From Paraburkholderia susongensis (GTDB taxonomy: Bacteria; Pseudomonadota; Gammaproteobacteria; Burkholderiales; Burkholderiaceae): a stretch of DNA of 64,000 bases. The stretch's first letter is position 1; the number at the start of each line of letters is the position of its first letter. The DNA lies in NCBI RefSeq assembly GCF_900177725.1, contig NZ_FXAT01000004.1, positions 62,001 to 126,000 on the forward strand, in the 5' to 3' direction. Shown piece by piece: positions 10,230 through 19,034 of the stretch. The translations under genes were made by a program, and so were the position numbers. The notes below the pieces were generated by a model, which was given only the letters and a program-made list of their open reading frames with translations, was not told where the DNA came from and did not search any database.

Positions 10230-10996
10230 CCGGTTCCCGCGTTCATCTCCGCAGGACAGGGCGGCACGGCCGCCGCCGCTTTCCCGGCAGCCTTGCCCGC
10301 CGCGCCCGTTGCACCCGCCGATCCAGCCGTGCCGCCCGCGGCCGCAGCCATGGCCTGCACCGCCGAGGCGATCTGCGTCGACACCTGCGCGAGCGCCCGC
10401 CGATGCCCATCGACGAGCGCGTCATACCCGCTGCCGACCGGCTCGTTGACCACGCTTCGGCACGTCATCACCGCGTTGCTGTGCACCGCGCGCACGCTCC
10501 ATACCGCGTCGATCAGCGCATGCGAGCCGGGCCACGATTCGAATCGCTGCACGTTCATCGCGATCCGGTACACCGGCGTGTTGTCCGGCCGCGCGGTGCC
10601 GAACGCGTCGATGGTGCCGAGCCGCTGCGTCAGATCCGTGGACAGCGCGCGCCGGATCTCGTCGCCCGGCAGCGAGGCCCAACGCTCCTGTTCGAGCAAC
10701 TGAACCTGGGTCGGGCCGGTCTGCACGACCAGCTGATTCCTCGACACCTGCGGCGGCACGTTGACCGGCGCGACTTCGATCAGCCACGCGGGCGCGGCCG
10801 CCGTGCGCGCGACGGCCGGCGCGGAGCCGTTCGCCGGGTTGGTCGCGGCCGCGGAGGTATCCGCGCCGCCCAGCGTATAGAAGTGGCTCGGCGGCGACGC
10901 GCACGCCGCGAGCGCCACCGCCGCGCCGAGCGCGCCGCCATACACGACGCCGCGCACGAGCGCGCGCGGCAGGCGGGGGAGCCGGGCAAACATCAT
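10223..10996 (-). CDS. pqiC: PqiC-family outer-membrane lipoprotein
   Basis: A 257-residue lipoprotein of the PqiC/YmbA family (ABC-type transport auxiliary fold). The signal sequence ends in a lipobox around VALAAC, so the mature protein starts at that Cys. It is followed by SPPSHFYTLGG, a hallmark of the family. PqiC is the outer-membrane end of the Pqi bridge that moves lipids between inner and outer membranes. The start is an ATGATG overlapping the pqiB TGA, with CAGGAGATAAACC as ribosome site, so translation is coupled to pqiB. The C-terminal ~50 residues are Ala/Gly-rich (AAAAGGTAGSAGATGAAGKAAGK) and likely disordered, an extension not needed by the fold. Confidence 0.92.
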   Translation of the reverse strand: MMFARLPRLPRALVRGVVYGGALGAAVALAACASPPSHFYTLGGADTSAAATNPANGSAPAVARTAAAPAWLIEVAPVNVPPQVSRNQLVVQTGPTQVQLLEQERWASLPGDEIRRALSTDLTQRLGTIDAFGTARPDNTPVYRIAMNVQRFESWPGSHALIDAVWSVRAVHSNAVMTCRSVVNEPVGSGYDALVDGHRRALAQVSTQIASAVQAMAAAAGGTAGSAGATGAAGKAAGKAAAAVPPCPAEMNAGTGA

Positions 10997-12654
10997 GGTT
11001 TATCTCCTGATTTACCGCGCAACAGCGATTCGGGATGACGCTCCAGATAATCCGACAGCGCATTGAGCGACTGCAACGTGCGCGTCAGTTCCTGCAACGC
11101 CTGATGAACGTCGGACTGCAACGGCGAGTCCTGCTGCAAGGTCGCCTCGGCCGAGTTGAAGGTCTGCTTCGCGGCCGTAAGCGTGTCGCGGGCCTGCGGC
11201 ACGACCTCCTTGTCGAGACGCGAGAACAACTGGTCGGCGTTCTTCAGCGCGCTGTTCAGGTTGTCGCCGATCTGGTCGAACGGCACCTTGTCGAGCTTCT
11301 TCGCGATGTCGGCGACCTGCAGCTGCAATTCGTCGAGCGTGTTCGGAATGGTCGGCAGCTCGAGCGGATCGGTCGTCACGTTGACGGTGGCGGGCGGCGC
11401 TTTCGGGAAAATATCGAGCGCCACGTACAACTGACTGGTGATCAGGTTGCCGGTGCGCAACTGTCCGCGCAGCCCATGCTTGACCAGTTGCTGCAACAGG
11501 CTCTGGCCCGCGAGCGTGCCCGGCTGCGGCGCGGTTTCGCGGAAGCGCTTGCCGAGGCGGTCCGGGTACACGTCCATCGTCACCGGCATCGTGAAGCTGC
11601 GCGTCTTCGGGTCGTAGTCGATGCCGATGTTGGTCACCTGGCCGAGCACGATGCCGCGGAAATCGACCGGCGCGCCGATCGACAGCCCGCGCAGCGACTG
11701 GTTGAAGTTCATCACGACGCGCAACGGGACGCCGTCCGGTTCGCGCATCGCGTCCGCTTCGTCGGAGCCGAGGCGGAACGTCTGGTTGTCCGGCGCCTGC
11801 GGGCCCATGTTCTGACCGGGCGGCGACTGGAACGACAGGCCGCCGACGATCACCGTCGCGAGCGACTGCGTGTTCAGCTTGAAGCCGCTCGAATCGAGCC
11901 GCAGATCGACACCGCTCGCATGCCACCAACGCGTGTTGGTGCCGACGTACTGGTCGAACGGCGCGGACACGAACACCTGCATCGTCACGCCGGTGCCGTC
12001 CTTGTCGAGCGAGAAGCCGACCACCTGGCCGACCTGCACGCGCCGGTAGAAGATCGGCGAGCCGATGTCGATCGAGCCGAGCGACTCGCCGTGCAGCACG
12101 TACTGGTGGCCCTTCTGGTCGCCGGTGATCGGCGGTGGCGTTTCGAGGCCGACGAAGCTCTTCTGGGTCTCGGTCGAGCGGCCCGCGTCCGTGCCGATGT
12201 ACGCGCCCGAGAGCAGCGTCGTGAGACCCGACACGCCGCTCGCGCCGACGCGCGGGCGCACCACCCAGAAGCGCGAGTCCTTGACCGCGAACTGTTCGCC
12301 TTCCTTGGTGAGCTGCACCTGCACGAGCACGTGCGAGAGGTCTTGCGCGAGCGTGATCGTCTTCACCGAGCCGACGTCGACGTCCTTGTATTTGACCTTG
12401 GTCTTGCCCGGCTCGAGCCCTTCGGCGTTGTTGAAGCTGATCGTGATCACGGGCCCTCGCTCGGTCACCGACTTGATGACGAGCGCGATGCCGATCAGCG
12501 CGGCGATCAAGGGAATCACCCAGACGAGCGAGGGTAGCCAGCGGCTGCGCGGCTCGATGTCGGGGTCCGGCAGGTGGGGCGGCAGCTTCGGTCCGTTCGA
12601 ATCGTTGCGCGGCGCATCGGGAGAAGCGGGCGTCGGTCCTTGCGGGCTAGTCAT
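10993..12654 (-). CDS. pqiB: PqiB, periplasm-spanning MCE protein
   Basis: A 553-residue MCE-family protein. A proline-rich cytoplasmic N-terminus is followed by one transmembrane helix (about residues 42-62, LVWVIPLIAALIGIALVI). Three MCE domains follow, starting near GPVITISFNNAEGLEPGKT, HQYVLHGESLGSIDIGSPIFY and PLRVVMNFNQSLRGLSIGAPV, and then a long helical C-terminus. In E. coli, PqiB forms stacked hexameric rings with a helical tunnel that spans the periplasm for lipid transport. It overlaps pqiA by 8 bp upstream and pqiC by 4 bp downstream, showing a tight operon. The pqi family is named for paraquat inducibility. No regulator site was identified here. Confidence 0.95.
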   Translation of the reverse strand: MTSPQGPTPASPDAPRNDSNGPKLPPHLPDPDIEPRSRWLPSLVWVIPLIAALIGIALVIKSVTERGPVITISFNNAEGLEPGKTKVKYKDVDVGSVKTITLAQDLSHVLVQVQLTKEGEQFAVKDSRFWVVRPRVGASGVSGLTTLLSGAYIGTDAGRSTETQKSFVGLETPPPITGDQKGHQYVLHGESLGSIDIGSPIFYRRVQVGQVVGFSLDKDGTGVTMQVFVSAPFDQYVGTNTRWWHASGVDLRLDSSGFKLNTQSLATVIVGGLSFQSPPGQNMGPQAPDNQTFRLGSDEADAMREPDGVPLRVVMNFNQSLRGLSIGAPVDFRGIVLGQVTNIGIDYDPKTRSFTMPVTMDVYPDRLGKRFRETAPQPGTLAGQSLLQQLVKHGLRGQLRTGNLITSQLYVALDIFPKAPPATVNVTTDPLELPTIPNTLDELQLQVADIAKKLDKVPFDQIGDNLNSALKNADQLFSRLDKEVVPQARDTLTAAKQTFNSAEATLQQDSPLQSDVHQALQELTRTLQSLNALSDYLERHPESLLRGKSGDKP

Positions 12655-13297
12655 GGTCAGAATCCTGAGGTTTGGGGGTGCTGCCTTCCACGGGGTCCCA
12701 GATGAGCCGCGGATCGAATTGCATGGAGGCGATCATGGTCAGGATCACGACCGAGCCGAACGCGATCGCGCCCGGCCCCGCCGTGATTACCGCAAGCGAT
12801 TTGAAACGCACCAGCGCCACGGTGAGCGTGACGACGAACACGTCGAGCATCGACCAGCGGCCGATGCGCTCGACCATCCGGTAAAGCGTCGTGCGCTGCT
12901 GCGGACGCCAGCGCGAGCGGCGCTGCGCAGTGACGGTGAGCAGCACGAGCACACTGAGCTTGAGCATCGGCACCATGATGCTCGCGATGAATACGATCAC
13001 CGCGAGCGGCCAGTCGCCGGAGGTCCAGAAATAGACGACGCCGCTCATGATCGTGTCGTCCTCGGAGCCGAGCAGCGACGCGGTGTGCATCACGGGCAGC
13101 AGGTTCGCGGGAATATACAGCAGCGCGGCGGCGATCAGCAGTGCCCAGGTGCGCATCAGGCTGTCCGGATTGCGCGAGTGCAGGTGCGCGCCGCAGCGGC
13201 TGCAGCGCTGCGGCCTGAACGAGCGCAGGCGCGGATCGACGCGTCCGCACGCATGACAGGAGACGAAGCCCGCGCGTTTCGCGGTGACGTATTTCAT
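12647..13297 (-). CDS. pqiA: PqiA-family membrane protein, C-terminal-domain type
   Basis: A 216-residue PqiA-family protein. It begins with a rubredoxin-like zinc ribbon (CHACG and CSRCG, about residues 14-36) and continues with four hydrophobic helices. E. coli PqiA is a single ~417-residue protein with two such modules. Here the two modules are separate genes, and this one corresponds to the second half. It follows the other half by only 7 bp and overlaps pqiB by 8 bp. It likely forms the inner-membrane part of the Pqi lipid transporter with the neighbouring gene product. Confidence 0.92.
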   Translation of the reverse strand: MKYVTAKRAGFVSCHACGRVDPRLRSFRPQRCSRCGAHLHSRNPDSLMRTWALLIAAALLYIPANLLPVMHTASLLGSEDDTIMSGVVYFWTSGDWPLAVIVFIASIMVPMLKLSVLVLLTVTAQRRSRWRPQQRTTLYRMVERIGRWSMLDVFVVTLTVALVRFKSLAVITAGPGAIAFGSVVILTMIASMQFDPRLIWDPVEGSTPKPQDSDHD

Positions 13298-13304
13298 CGC
13301 GGGC

Positions 13305-14048
13305 TCACCCTTCGCGCGGCGTTGGCGGCAAGCCGGGCGGCAACGCGGACGGTGCGCCGCCGGACGTGTCCGCTGGCGGCGCGGCGAGCGGGTCTGCCGC
13401 GTTTCCCGCGTTGCTGCCCGGCGTGCGCGGCTGCCGGTTGCGCTCGCTGAGTTCGTCGGCGAGATCCCACAGCACGCGCGGATCGAACGTGACGACCACC
13501 GCGAACATCAGCGTGAGCGCGCCGAACGCGAACAGCGCCGCCTCGGGAATCACGCGCGCGAGGCTGACCATCTTCACGATGGTAATCAGCACGCCGAGCA
13601 TGAACACTTCGATCATCCCCCACGGCCGCACAAACTGGATCGCGCGCAGCACGCGGTTGAAATAGATCGGCACGAAGCCGGCGCGCAGCGGCACGAGCAC
13701 ATAGAGCAACGCGACCAGTTCGGTGAGCGGAAAGAGGATCGTCGAGCAGAACACCATGACCGCGACGATCTCCATGTTCTCGCCCCATAGCGCGACGAGC
13801 GCGCCGAACAGCGTGGTCTGCGAGGTGATGCCGTTGGTCTCGAGTTCGACGATCGGAAAGCCTTGCGCGATCAGAAACGTGATGAGCGCGGCGAGCGTCA
13901 TCGCGCTGATCGCGTCGAGCTTGCGCGAGACGCCGCGATAGAGCGTCGCGCCGCAGCGCGGACAGCGCGCGGCGGTGCGCCCGACAAGCCGTGGCTTGCG
14001 GAACAGCGTATCGCATTCATGGCACGCGATCAGATTGTCATGTTCCAT
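13305..14048 (-). CDS. pqiA: PqiA-family membrane protein, N-terminal-domain type
   Basis: A 247-residue PqiA-family protein corresponding to the first module of E. coli PqiA. A zinc ribbon with CHECD and CPRCG (about residues 9-32) is followed by four transmembrane helices (MTLAALITFLIAQGFPIVEL; EIVAVMVFCSTILFPLTELVALLYVLV; AIQFVRPWGMIEVFMLGVLITIVK; LFAFGALTLMFAVVVTF). The C-terminal ~35 residues are Pro/Ala/Gly-rich and probably disordered. It is the first gene of the four-gene pqi operon. The upstream 486-bp region is divergent to the cytochrome b561 gene. Confidence 0.92.
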   Translation of the reverse strand: MEHDNLIACHECDTLFRKPRLVGRTAARCPRCGATLYRGVSRKLDAISAMTLAALITFLIAQGFPIVELETNGITSQTTLFGALVALWGENMEIVAVMVFCSTILFPLTELVALLYVLVPLRAGFVPIYFNRVLRAIQFVRPWGMIEVFMLGVLITIVKMVSLARVIPEAALFAFGALTLMFAVVVTFDPRVLWDLADELSERNRQPRTPGSNAGNAADPLAAPPADTSGGAPSALPPGLPPTPREG

Positions 14049-14534
14049 GCGGCAGATGGGCTAACGACGTGAGGGGCGGCGTGCAAGGCCTGTTGTTGAC
14101 GACGGATCTGGAACAGTGTGGGGCAATAGTACCAAACGCGGCTTTGTTGCCGGCACGAGCCGCACGCCGGACGGCGTCGCGGCTGGGCGATGATCCGGTC
14201 TCGTTGCGCCGCCGGGGCACGATAGTCTGGCATGGATTGCTTGTGCTCCGACAGTCTCGGTCCCCAATTGTTCAAGGCGGCGTGTGGCGGCGCAACAAAT
14301 TCAGACCCGCTCGACCGATGCCGCTTATGCGCAGCTTCGTGCGCTTGGGGTAGCATGGCGGCCTTGGCGTGTGCCTGCGGCGCTTACTGCGATGCTGTTC
14401 GCATCGGCGGGCGGGAGCGCCATCAGGGCGCCCCCATCCGGGCATCCCCGCAAGCCGCCGCGAGCAATCCGCGGCAGCGGGGAATAGCTGGGCGAGCCGC
14501 GCCGTTAACTTTCATCAGCCTGCGTTGATCTGTC
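14049..14534. other. Divergent intergenic region between pqiA and cytochrome b561 genes
   Basis: These 486 bp are without a supportable gene. Short open frames here are Ala/Cys/Arg-rich and lack ribosome sites. It must hold the promoters of the pqi operon (minus) and the b561-yceI genes (plus). A weak minus-strand TTGCCG with TACTAT about 19 bp away lies near 14130-14155. Nothing stronger was found. Confidence 0.5.
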
Positions 14535-15095
14535 ATGACACTTAATCCTTCGTTCGCTCACCGGGAGTCGTATACGCGGACCGCCATCGCGTTTCACTGG
14601 CTGATCGCGCTCCTGATCGTCTGCGGCTTTGCCCTCGGCTGGGTGATGACCGACATCCCGGGCTTCACGCCCACCAAGCTGCGTTATTTCTCCTGGCACA
14701 AGTGGATCGGCGTGACCGTGTTCGCGCTCGCGATTCTGCGCATCCTCTGGCGCGCGACGCACGCGGCGCCTCCGCTGCCGCGCCGCATGCCCGCCTGGCA
14801 GCGCGGCGGCGCGCATCTCGTGCATCTGCTGCTGTACGTGCTGATGATCGCGATTCCCATCTCCGGCTATCTGTACAGCTCGGCGGCGAACGTGCCGGTC
14901 GTCTATCTCGGCTTGATTCCACTGCCGCGCCTCATCGCGCCCGATCCGCAGTTGAAGGAAGTGCTCAAGAACCTGCACATCGCGCTCAATTACACCTTGC
15001 TCGCGCTGGTCGCGCTGCACGTCGTGGCGGCGCTCAAGCATCAATGGCTGGACCGCGACGGCCTGCTGTCGCGCATGCTCCCTTTCCTCAAATAA
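14535..15095 (+). CDS. Cytochrome b561 (CybB-type)
   Basis: A 186-residue diheme cytochrome b561 with four transmembrane helices. Histidines in the expected places are AFHW in helix 1, SWHKW in helix 2 and two on the later helices (HLVHLLLYVLM, NLHIALNY/ALHVVAALKH), which ligate the two b hemes. Proteins of this family accept electrons, probably from quinol, in the inner membrane. Association with YceI proteins is common, and the E. coli yceJ-yceI pair is analogous. The next gene starts 8 bp after this one ends, so they form an operon. Confidence 0.93.
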   Translation: MTLNPSFAHRESYTRTAIAFHWLIALLIVCGFALGWVMTDIPGFTPTKLRYFSWHKWIGVTVFALAILRILWRATHAAPPLPRRMPAWQRGGAHLVHLLLYVLMIAIPISGYLYSSAANVPVVYLGLIPLPRLIAPDPQLKEVLKNLHIALNYTLLALVALHVVAALKHQWLDRDGLLSRMLPFLK

Positions 15096-15103
15096 GGACG
15101 ACC

Positions 15104-15667
15104 ATGAAGGTTTCGTTTTATCGCTACATGCTCGCCGCGTTCGCGGCGGCCTCGCTGAGCGCCGCGGGCGCGGCGCTCGCGCAGGTCGACGTCGCGAAGA
15201 GTTCGGTGAGCGCCACTTCGAAGCAGATGAACGTGCCGGTCGAAGGGAAGTTCGGCAAGTTCACCGCGCAGATCAGCTTCGATCCGGCCAAGCCCGCCGC
15301 CGGCAGCGCGCAGATCAATATCGACGTCGCCAGCTACGATCTCGGCGACGAGAGCTACAACGAGCAGGTGCGCGGCAAGGACTGGTTCGACGCGAAGACG
15401 TATCCGGGCGCGACGTTCGTCTCGAGCGCGATTGCGCCGGCCGGCGGCAGCAAGTTCAACGTAACGGGCAAGCTGACCATCAAGGGCAAGTCGCAAACGG
15501 TCGTGGTGCCGGTTACGGTGACGCAGCAGGGCGCGACGCAAACCTTCGACGGCTCGCTGCCGATCAAGCGCTCGCAATTCGACATCGGCACCGGCGAATG
15601 GAAGGACACCTCGGTCGTCGCCGACGAAGTGCTCATCAAGTTTCATATCGTTGCCGCTCGCAAGTAG
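15104..15667 (+). CDS. yceI: YceI-family periplasmic protein (first copy)
   Basis: A 187-residue secreted YceI protein. A Sec signal peptide (about residues 1-26, ending GAALAQ) precedes the lipocalin-like YceI beta-barrel, which in structures binds isoprenoid quinones or other polyprenyl lipids. The ATG at 15104 is chosen for the signal peptide and the GGACGACC ribosome site. It directly follows the cytochrome b561 gene, and electron exchange between a quinone bound by YceI and the b561 is a reasonable inference. It shares only family-level similarity with the following YceI gene, lacking the latter's two cysteines. Confidence 0.92.
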   Translation: MKVSFYRYMLAAFAAASLSAAGAALAQVDVAKSSVSATSKQMNVPVEGKFGKFTAQISFDPAKPAAGSAQINIDVASYDLGDESYNEQVRGKDWFDAKTYPGATFVSSAIAPAGGSKFNVTGKLTIKGKSQTVVVPVTVTQQGATQTFDGSLPIKRSQFDIGTGEWKDTSVVADEVLIKFHIVAARK

Positions 15668-15751
15668 CGCGCGGCATTCTCGAGGTGCGCCGCGCCGGTC
15701 ACGCGCGCCGCTTTTTTCACCGCGATTTTCACCGCAATACAGGAGCATGAA

Positions 15752-16330
15752 TTGAAAACGTCCATGTTGATCGCCGTTGGCGCGCTGGCTTCTTCTCTCT
15801 CGCTCGGCGCGTTCGCCGCCGATACCTATATGCTCGACCCGACCCACACGTATCCGAGCTTCGAGGCGGATCACTTCGGCGGTCTGTCGATCTGGCGCGG
15901 CAAGTTCACGAAGACCACCGGCACGGTGACGCTCGATCGCGCGGCGAAAACCGGCACGCTCGACGTGACCGTCGATCCCGCTTCGGTGCAGACCGGCAAC
16001 GGCAAGCTCGACGACCATCTGAAATCGAACGAATTCTTCGACGTCGCCAAATATCCGACCGTGACCTACAAGGGCACCGAGATCAAATTCGACGGCGACA
16101 AGCCGGTCGAAGTGATCGGCAACCTGACGATTCGCGGCATCACGAAACCGGTGAATCTGAAGATCGATTCGTTCAAGTGCATGCAGCACCCGGTTCTGAA
16201 GCGCGAAGTGTGCGGCGTCGAGGCGAGCACGCAATTCAACCGCGCCGATTTCGGCATGGACTTCGGCGCGAAGTACGGCTTCAGCATGGAGACGCGTCTG
16301 CATATCCAGTCCGAAGGCGTCAAGCAGTAA
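15752..16330 (+). CDS. yceI: YceI-family periplasmic protein (second copy, TTG start)
   Basis: A 192-residue YceI protein with a signal peptide ending [12 protein letters not shown], followed by the YceI barrel ([24 protein letters not shown]). The start is a TTG at 15752 preceded by AGGAG at 15741. The nearby ATG at 15747 is out of frame and stops after two codons, so an ATG-only gene caller would misplace or lose the start. Two cysteines (SFKCMQH and REVCGVE) could form a disulfide. With the preceding yceI and b561 it forms a three-gene set. The strong terminator at 16409 closes the operon. Confidence 0.92.
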   Translation: MKTSMLIAVGALASSLSLGAFAADTYMLDPTHTYPSFEADHFGGLSIWRGKFTKTTGTVTLDRAAKTGTLDVTVDPASVQTGNGKLDDHLKSNEFFDVAKYPTVTYKGTEIKFDGDKPVEVIGNLTIRGITKPVNLKIDSFKCMQHPVLKREVCGVEASTQFNRADFGMDFGAKYGFSMETRLHIQSEGVKQ

Positions 16331-16408
16331 GCGCGCGCGCTGCCGCGACGAGCGGCGTGTCATGTGCTTTCGCGCTGCGCCGCAACACAACGCAACGCAA
16401 TACGACAG

Positions 16409-16442
16409 CCGCTTCGTTCGCCTCGCGACGAAGCGGTTTTTT
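16409..16442 (+). terminator. Intrinsic terminator after b561-yceI-yceI
   Basis: CCGCTTCGT (16409-16417) pairs with ACGAAGCGG (16428-16436), followed by TTTTTT. It is a classic rho-independent terminator on the plus strand. Confidence 0.88.
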
Positions 16443-16626
16443 ATCGCCTGTATCGAACGCCGAGGCCTTGCGCGGCGGGCTTCCGTTATTTGCCGCTCGC
16501 CTCGCTTTATTTTTTCAGTTAAATAGAACGCAGCGAGTCATGCCGGTGGTGCGCGTAGCCGGTGCGGCCAGCATGGGCGCAAGACGTTCACGCCGATAAA
16601 TATTTCGCGCGGTACAGGAGATCTGG

Positions 16627-17904
16627 ATGAATGCAACGACAGCGGCAAGCGTCGCGGGAAGCCGGCAGAATTCGTGGCGCGCGGTGGTCGCCGCCTCGAT
16701 CGGCAACGCGCTCGAATGGTTCGATCTGGTGGTGTACGGCTTTTTCGCGGTCATCATCTCGAGGCTGTTTTTCCCGGCCGGCAACGATACGGTCTCGCTG
16801 CTGCTCACGCTCGGCACGTTCGGCGTGTCGTTCTTCATGCGCCCGCTCGGCGCGATCGTGATCGGCGCGTACGCGGACCGCTCCGGGCGCAAGGCGGCGC
16901 TCACGCTGTCGATCTTGCTGATGATGACCGGCACGCTCATCATCGCGATCTTGCCGACCTATCAGAGCATCGGCGTTGCCGCGCCGCTGATCCTCGTGCT
17001 CGCGCGGCTCATGCAGGGCTTCTCGGCGGGCGGCGAGTTCGGCAGCGCGACCGCGTTTCTCGCCGAGCACGTGCCGGGGCGGCGCGGCTTCTACGCAAGC
17101 TGGCAGATGGCGAGTCAGGGGCTCACGACGCTGCTGGCCGCCGGCTTCGGCGCGTTGTTGACCGGCAATCTGTCGGCGCAGCAGATGGCGTCGTGGGGCT
17201 GGCGCGTGCCGTTCGTGTTCGGCCTGCTGATCGGGCCGGTCGCTCTCTATATCCGCACGAAGCTCGACGAGACGCCCGAATTCCTCGCGGCCGAACCGAC
17301 CCAGACTCCGCTGCGCGATACGTTCGCGACCCAGAAGCTGCGGCTCCTGATCGCGATGGGCGTGGTGGTGCTCGGGACCGTGTCGGCGTATCTGATGCTG
17401 TTCATGCCGACCTATGGCGTGAAGCAACTGGGACTTGCACCCTCGGTCGCATTCTCGGCGATTGCGGTGACGGGTTTGATCCAGATGGTGTTCTCACCGG
17501 TGGTGGGGCATCTGTCGGACCTGCATGGACGCACGCGCATCATGCTGGCCGCCGCGGTGCTGATGCTCGTGCTGGTCTATCCGGCGTTTGAGTATCTGAT
17601 CGCGCATCCGAGCTTTGGCGTGTTGATCACGTGGCAGATCGTATTCGGCTTCCTCGTGAGCGGATACTTCGGCGCCACGCCGGGTCTGCTCTCGGAGATC
17701 TTTCCGGTGCAGACGCGCACGACCGGCATGTCGCTCGCGTATAACATCGCAGTGACGATTTTCGGCGGCTTCGGGCCGTTCATCATCGCATGGCTCATCA
17801 GCGCGACGGGTTCGAAGGCCGCGCCGAGCTACTACGTGATTTTCGCGGCGCTGCTGAGCATCGCGGCGCTGATCGGGGCGCGGCGCAAGCTCGGGTTCCG
17901 CTAG
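16627..17904 (+). CDS. MFS transporter, metabolite:H+ symporter type
   Basis: A 425-residue MFS protein with 12 predicted transmembrane segments. The signature GNALEWFDLVVYGFFA at the start of helix 1, and the motif GAYADRSGRKAALTLSI between helices 2 and 3, place it in the metabolite:H+ symporter branch (relatives transport alpha-ketoglutarate, citrate, proline/betaine or shikimate). ARLMQGFSAGGEFG is the expected motif in helix 4. The substrate cannot be predicted, although closest-looking motifs are citrate/dicarboxylate carriers. GGTACAGGAGATCTGG precedes the ATG. The gene stands alone, followed by a bidirectional terminator. Confidence 0.9.
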   Translation: MNATTAASVAGSRQNSWRAVVAASIGNALEWFDLVVYGFFAVIISRLFFPAGNDTVSLLLTLGTFGVSFFMRPLGAIVIGAYADRSGRKAALTLSILLMMTGTLIIAILPTYQSIGVAAPLILVLARLMQGFSAGGEFGSATAFLAEHVPGRRGFYASWQMASQGLTTLLAAGFGALLTGNLSAQQMASWGWRVPFVFGLLIGPVALYIRTKLDETPEFLAAEPTQTPLRDTFATQKLRLLIAMGVVVLGTVSAYLMLFMPTYGVKQLGLAPSVAFSAIAVTGLIQMVFSPVVGHLSDLHGRTRIMLAAAVLMLVLVYPAFEYLIAHPSFGVLITWQIVFGFLVSGYFGATPGLLSEIFPVQTRTTGMSLAYNIAVTIFGGFGPFIIAWLISATGSKAAPSYYVIFAALLSIAALIGARRKLGFR

Positions 17905-17956
17905 GGCAGGGGGTTGGAGGGCGCGCCTGTGCCGCCGGTAGTCGCGGCGTAAACGT

Positions 17957-17989
17957 AAAAGGCCGGTTCGCAATTGGAACCGGCCTTTT
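17957..17989. terminator. Bidirectional terminator between MFS gene and secF
   Basis: AAAAGGCCGGTTC (17957-17969) and GAACCGGCCTTTT (17977-17989) form a perfect symmetric hairpin with an A-tract on one side and a T-tract on the other. This suits the convergent MFS (plus) and secF (minus) genes. Confidence 0.9.
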
Positions 17990-18065
17990 GTTTGCCGCTT
18001 GCGTCATCCGCTGCTTCTAAACGTCAGATACAACGTCTGACACGGGCGAATCAGCTTCCCGCGAA

Positions 18066-19016
18066 TCAGACCTGCGCGCCCGCGTTCGGATCGTTCGGAT
18101 CGACGCGTTCCTTCTTGTCTTTGAGCAGGTCTTCACGCTTCACGCCGAACCACATCGCGAGCGCGGCGGCGACGAACACCGACGAGTAGATACCGAACAG
18201 AATGCCGACCGTCAGCGCGAGCGCGAAGTAGTGCAGCGTTGGGCCGCCGAACAGGAACATCGACAGCACCATCATCTGCGTACAGCCGTGCGTGATGATG
18301 GTTCGCGACATCGTGCTCGTGATCGCGTGGTTGATGACTTCGATCACGGTCATCTTGCGTTCGCGGCGGAAGGTTTCGCGAATCCGGTCGAAGATAACGA
18401 CCGACTCGTTCACCGAGTAGCCGAGCACCGCCAGCACTGCGGCCAGCACCGACAGCGAGAACTCCCACTGGAAGAACGCGAAGAAGCCGAGAATGATCAC
18501 CACGTCGTGCAGGTTGGCGATCACGCCGGCCACCGCGTACTTCCATTCGAAGCGGAACGACAGGTAGATCACGATACCGACCACCACGCAGGCGAGCGCG
18601 AGCAGGCCGTCGGTAGCGAGTTCCTTGCCGACCTGCGGACCGACGAACTCGACGCGCTGCAACTGCACTTGCGGCGTGTCGGCCTTCAGCGCGCCCATCA
18701 CCTGGTCGCTCTGTTGCGCGGACGTGTAGCCCGCCTTCAGCGGCAGACGGATCAGCACGTCGCGCGAGGTGCCGAAGTTCTGCACCTGCGCGTCGGCATA
18801 ACCGAGCTTGGCGAGGCTGCCGCGTACCGGGTCGAGCGGCGCCGCGCCCGGATACTGCACCTCGATCACGGTGCCGCCGGTGAATTCCACCGACAGATGC
18901 AGCCCGCGATGCACGAGGAAAAACACGGCGGCAAGGAACGTCAGCAGCGAGATCGCGTTGAAGATCAACGCGCGCTGCATGAACGGAATGTCTTTGCGGA
19001 AACGGAAAAATTCCAT
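18066..19016 (-). CDS. secF: Protein translocase subunit SecF
   Basis: A 316-residue SecF. TM1 (about residues 15-35) is followed by the periplasmic P1-like domain, and then five helices. Conserved segments are VEFTGGTVIEV, RVEFVGPQVGKEL and GYSVNESVVIFDRIRE, the last containing the helix-4/5 residues needed for function. SecF pairs with SecD in the cytoplasmic membrane and uses the proton gradient to pull translocating chains out of SecYEG. It follows secD by 18 bp and is the last gene of the queA-tgt-yajC-secD-secF cluster. Confidence 0.97.
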   Translation of the reverse strand: MEFFRFRKDIPFMQRALIFNAISLLTFLAAVFFLVHRGLHLSVEFTGGTVIEVQYPGAAPLDPVRGSLAKLGYADAQVQNFGTSRDVLIRLPLKAGYTSAQQSDQVMGALKADTPQVQLQRVEFVGPQVGKELATDGLLALACVVVGIVIYLSFRFEWKYAVAGVIANLHDVVIILGFFAFFQWEFSLSVLAAVLAVLGYSVNESVVIFDRIRETFRRERKMTVIEVINHAITSTMSRTIITHGCTQMMVLSMFLFGGPTLHYFALALTVGILFGIYSSVFVAAALAMWFGVKREDLLKDKKERVDPNDPNAGAQV

Positions 19017-19034
19017 GGTCTTGTTCTCCGGGGC

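Noticed and set aside
14232..14528. Plus-strand 98-codon frame upstream of cytochrome b561
   Set aside because: Cys/Ala-rich, no Shine-Dalgarno, no recognisable domain, and it ends just before the real gene. It is more likely leader or promoter DNA.
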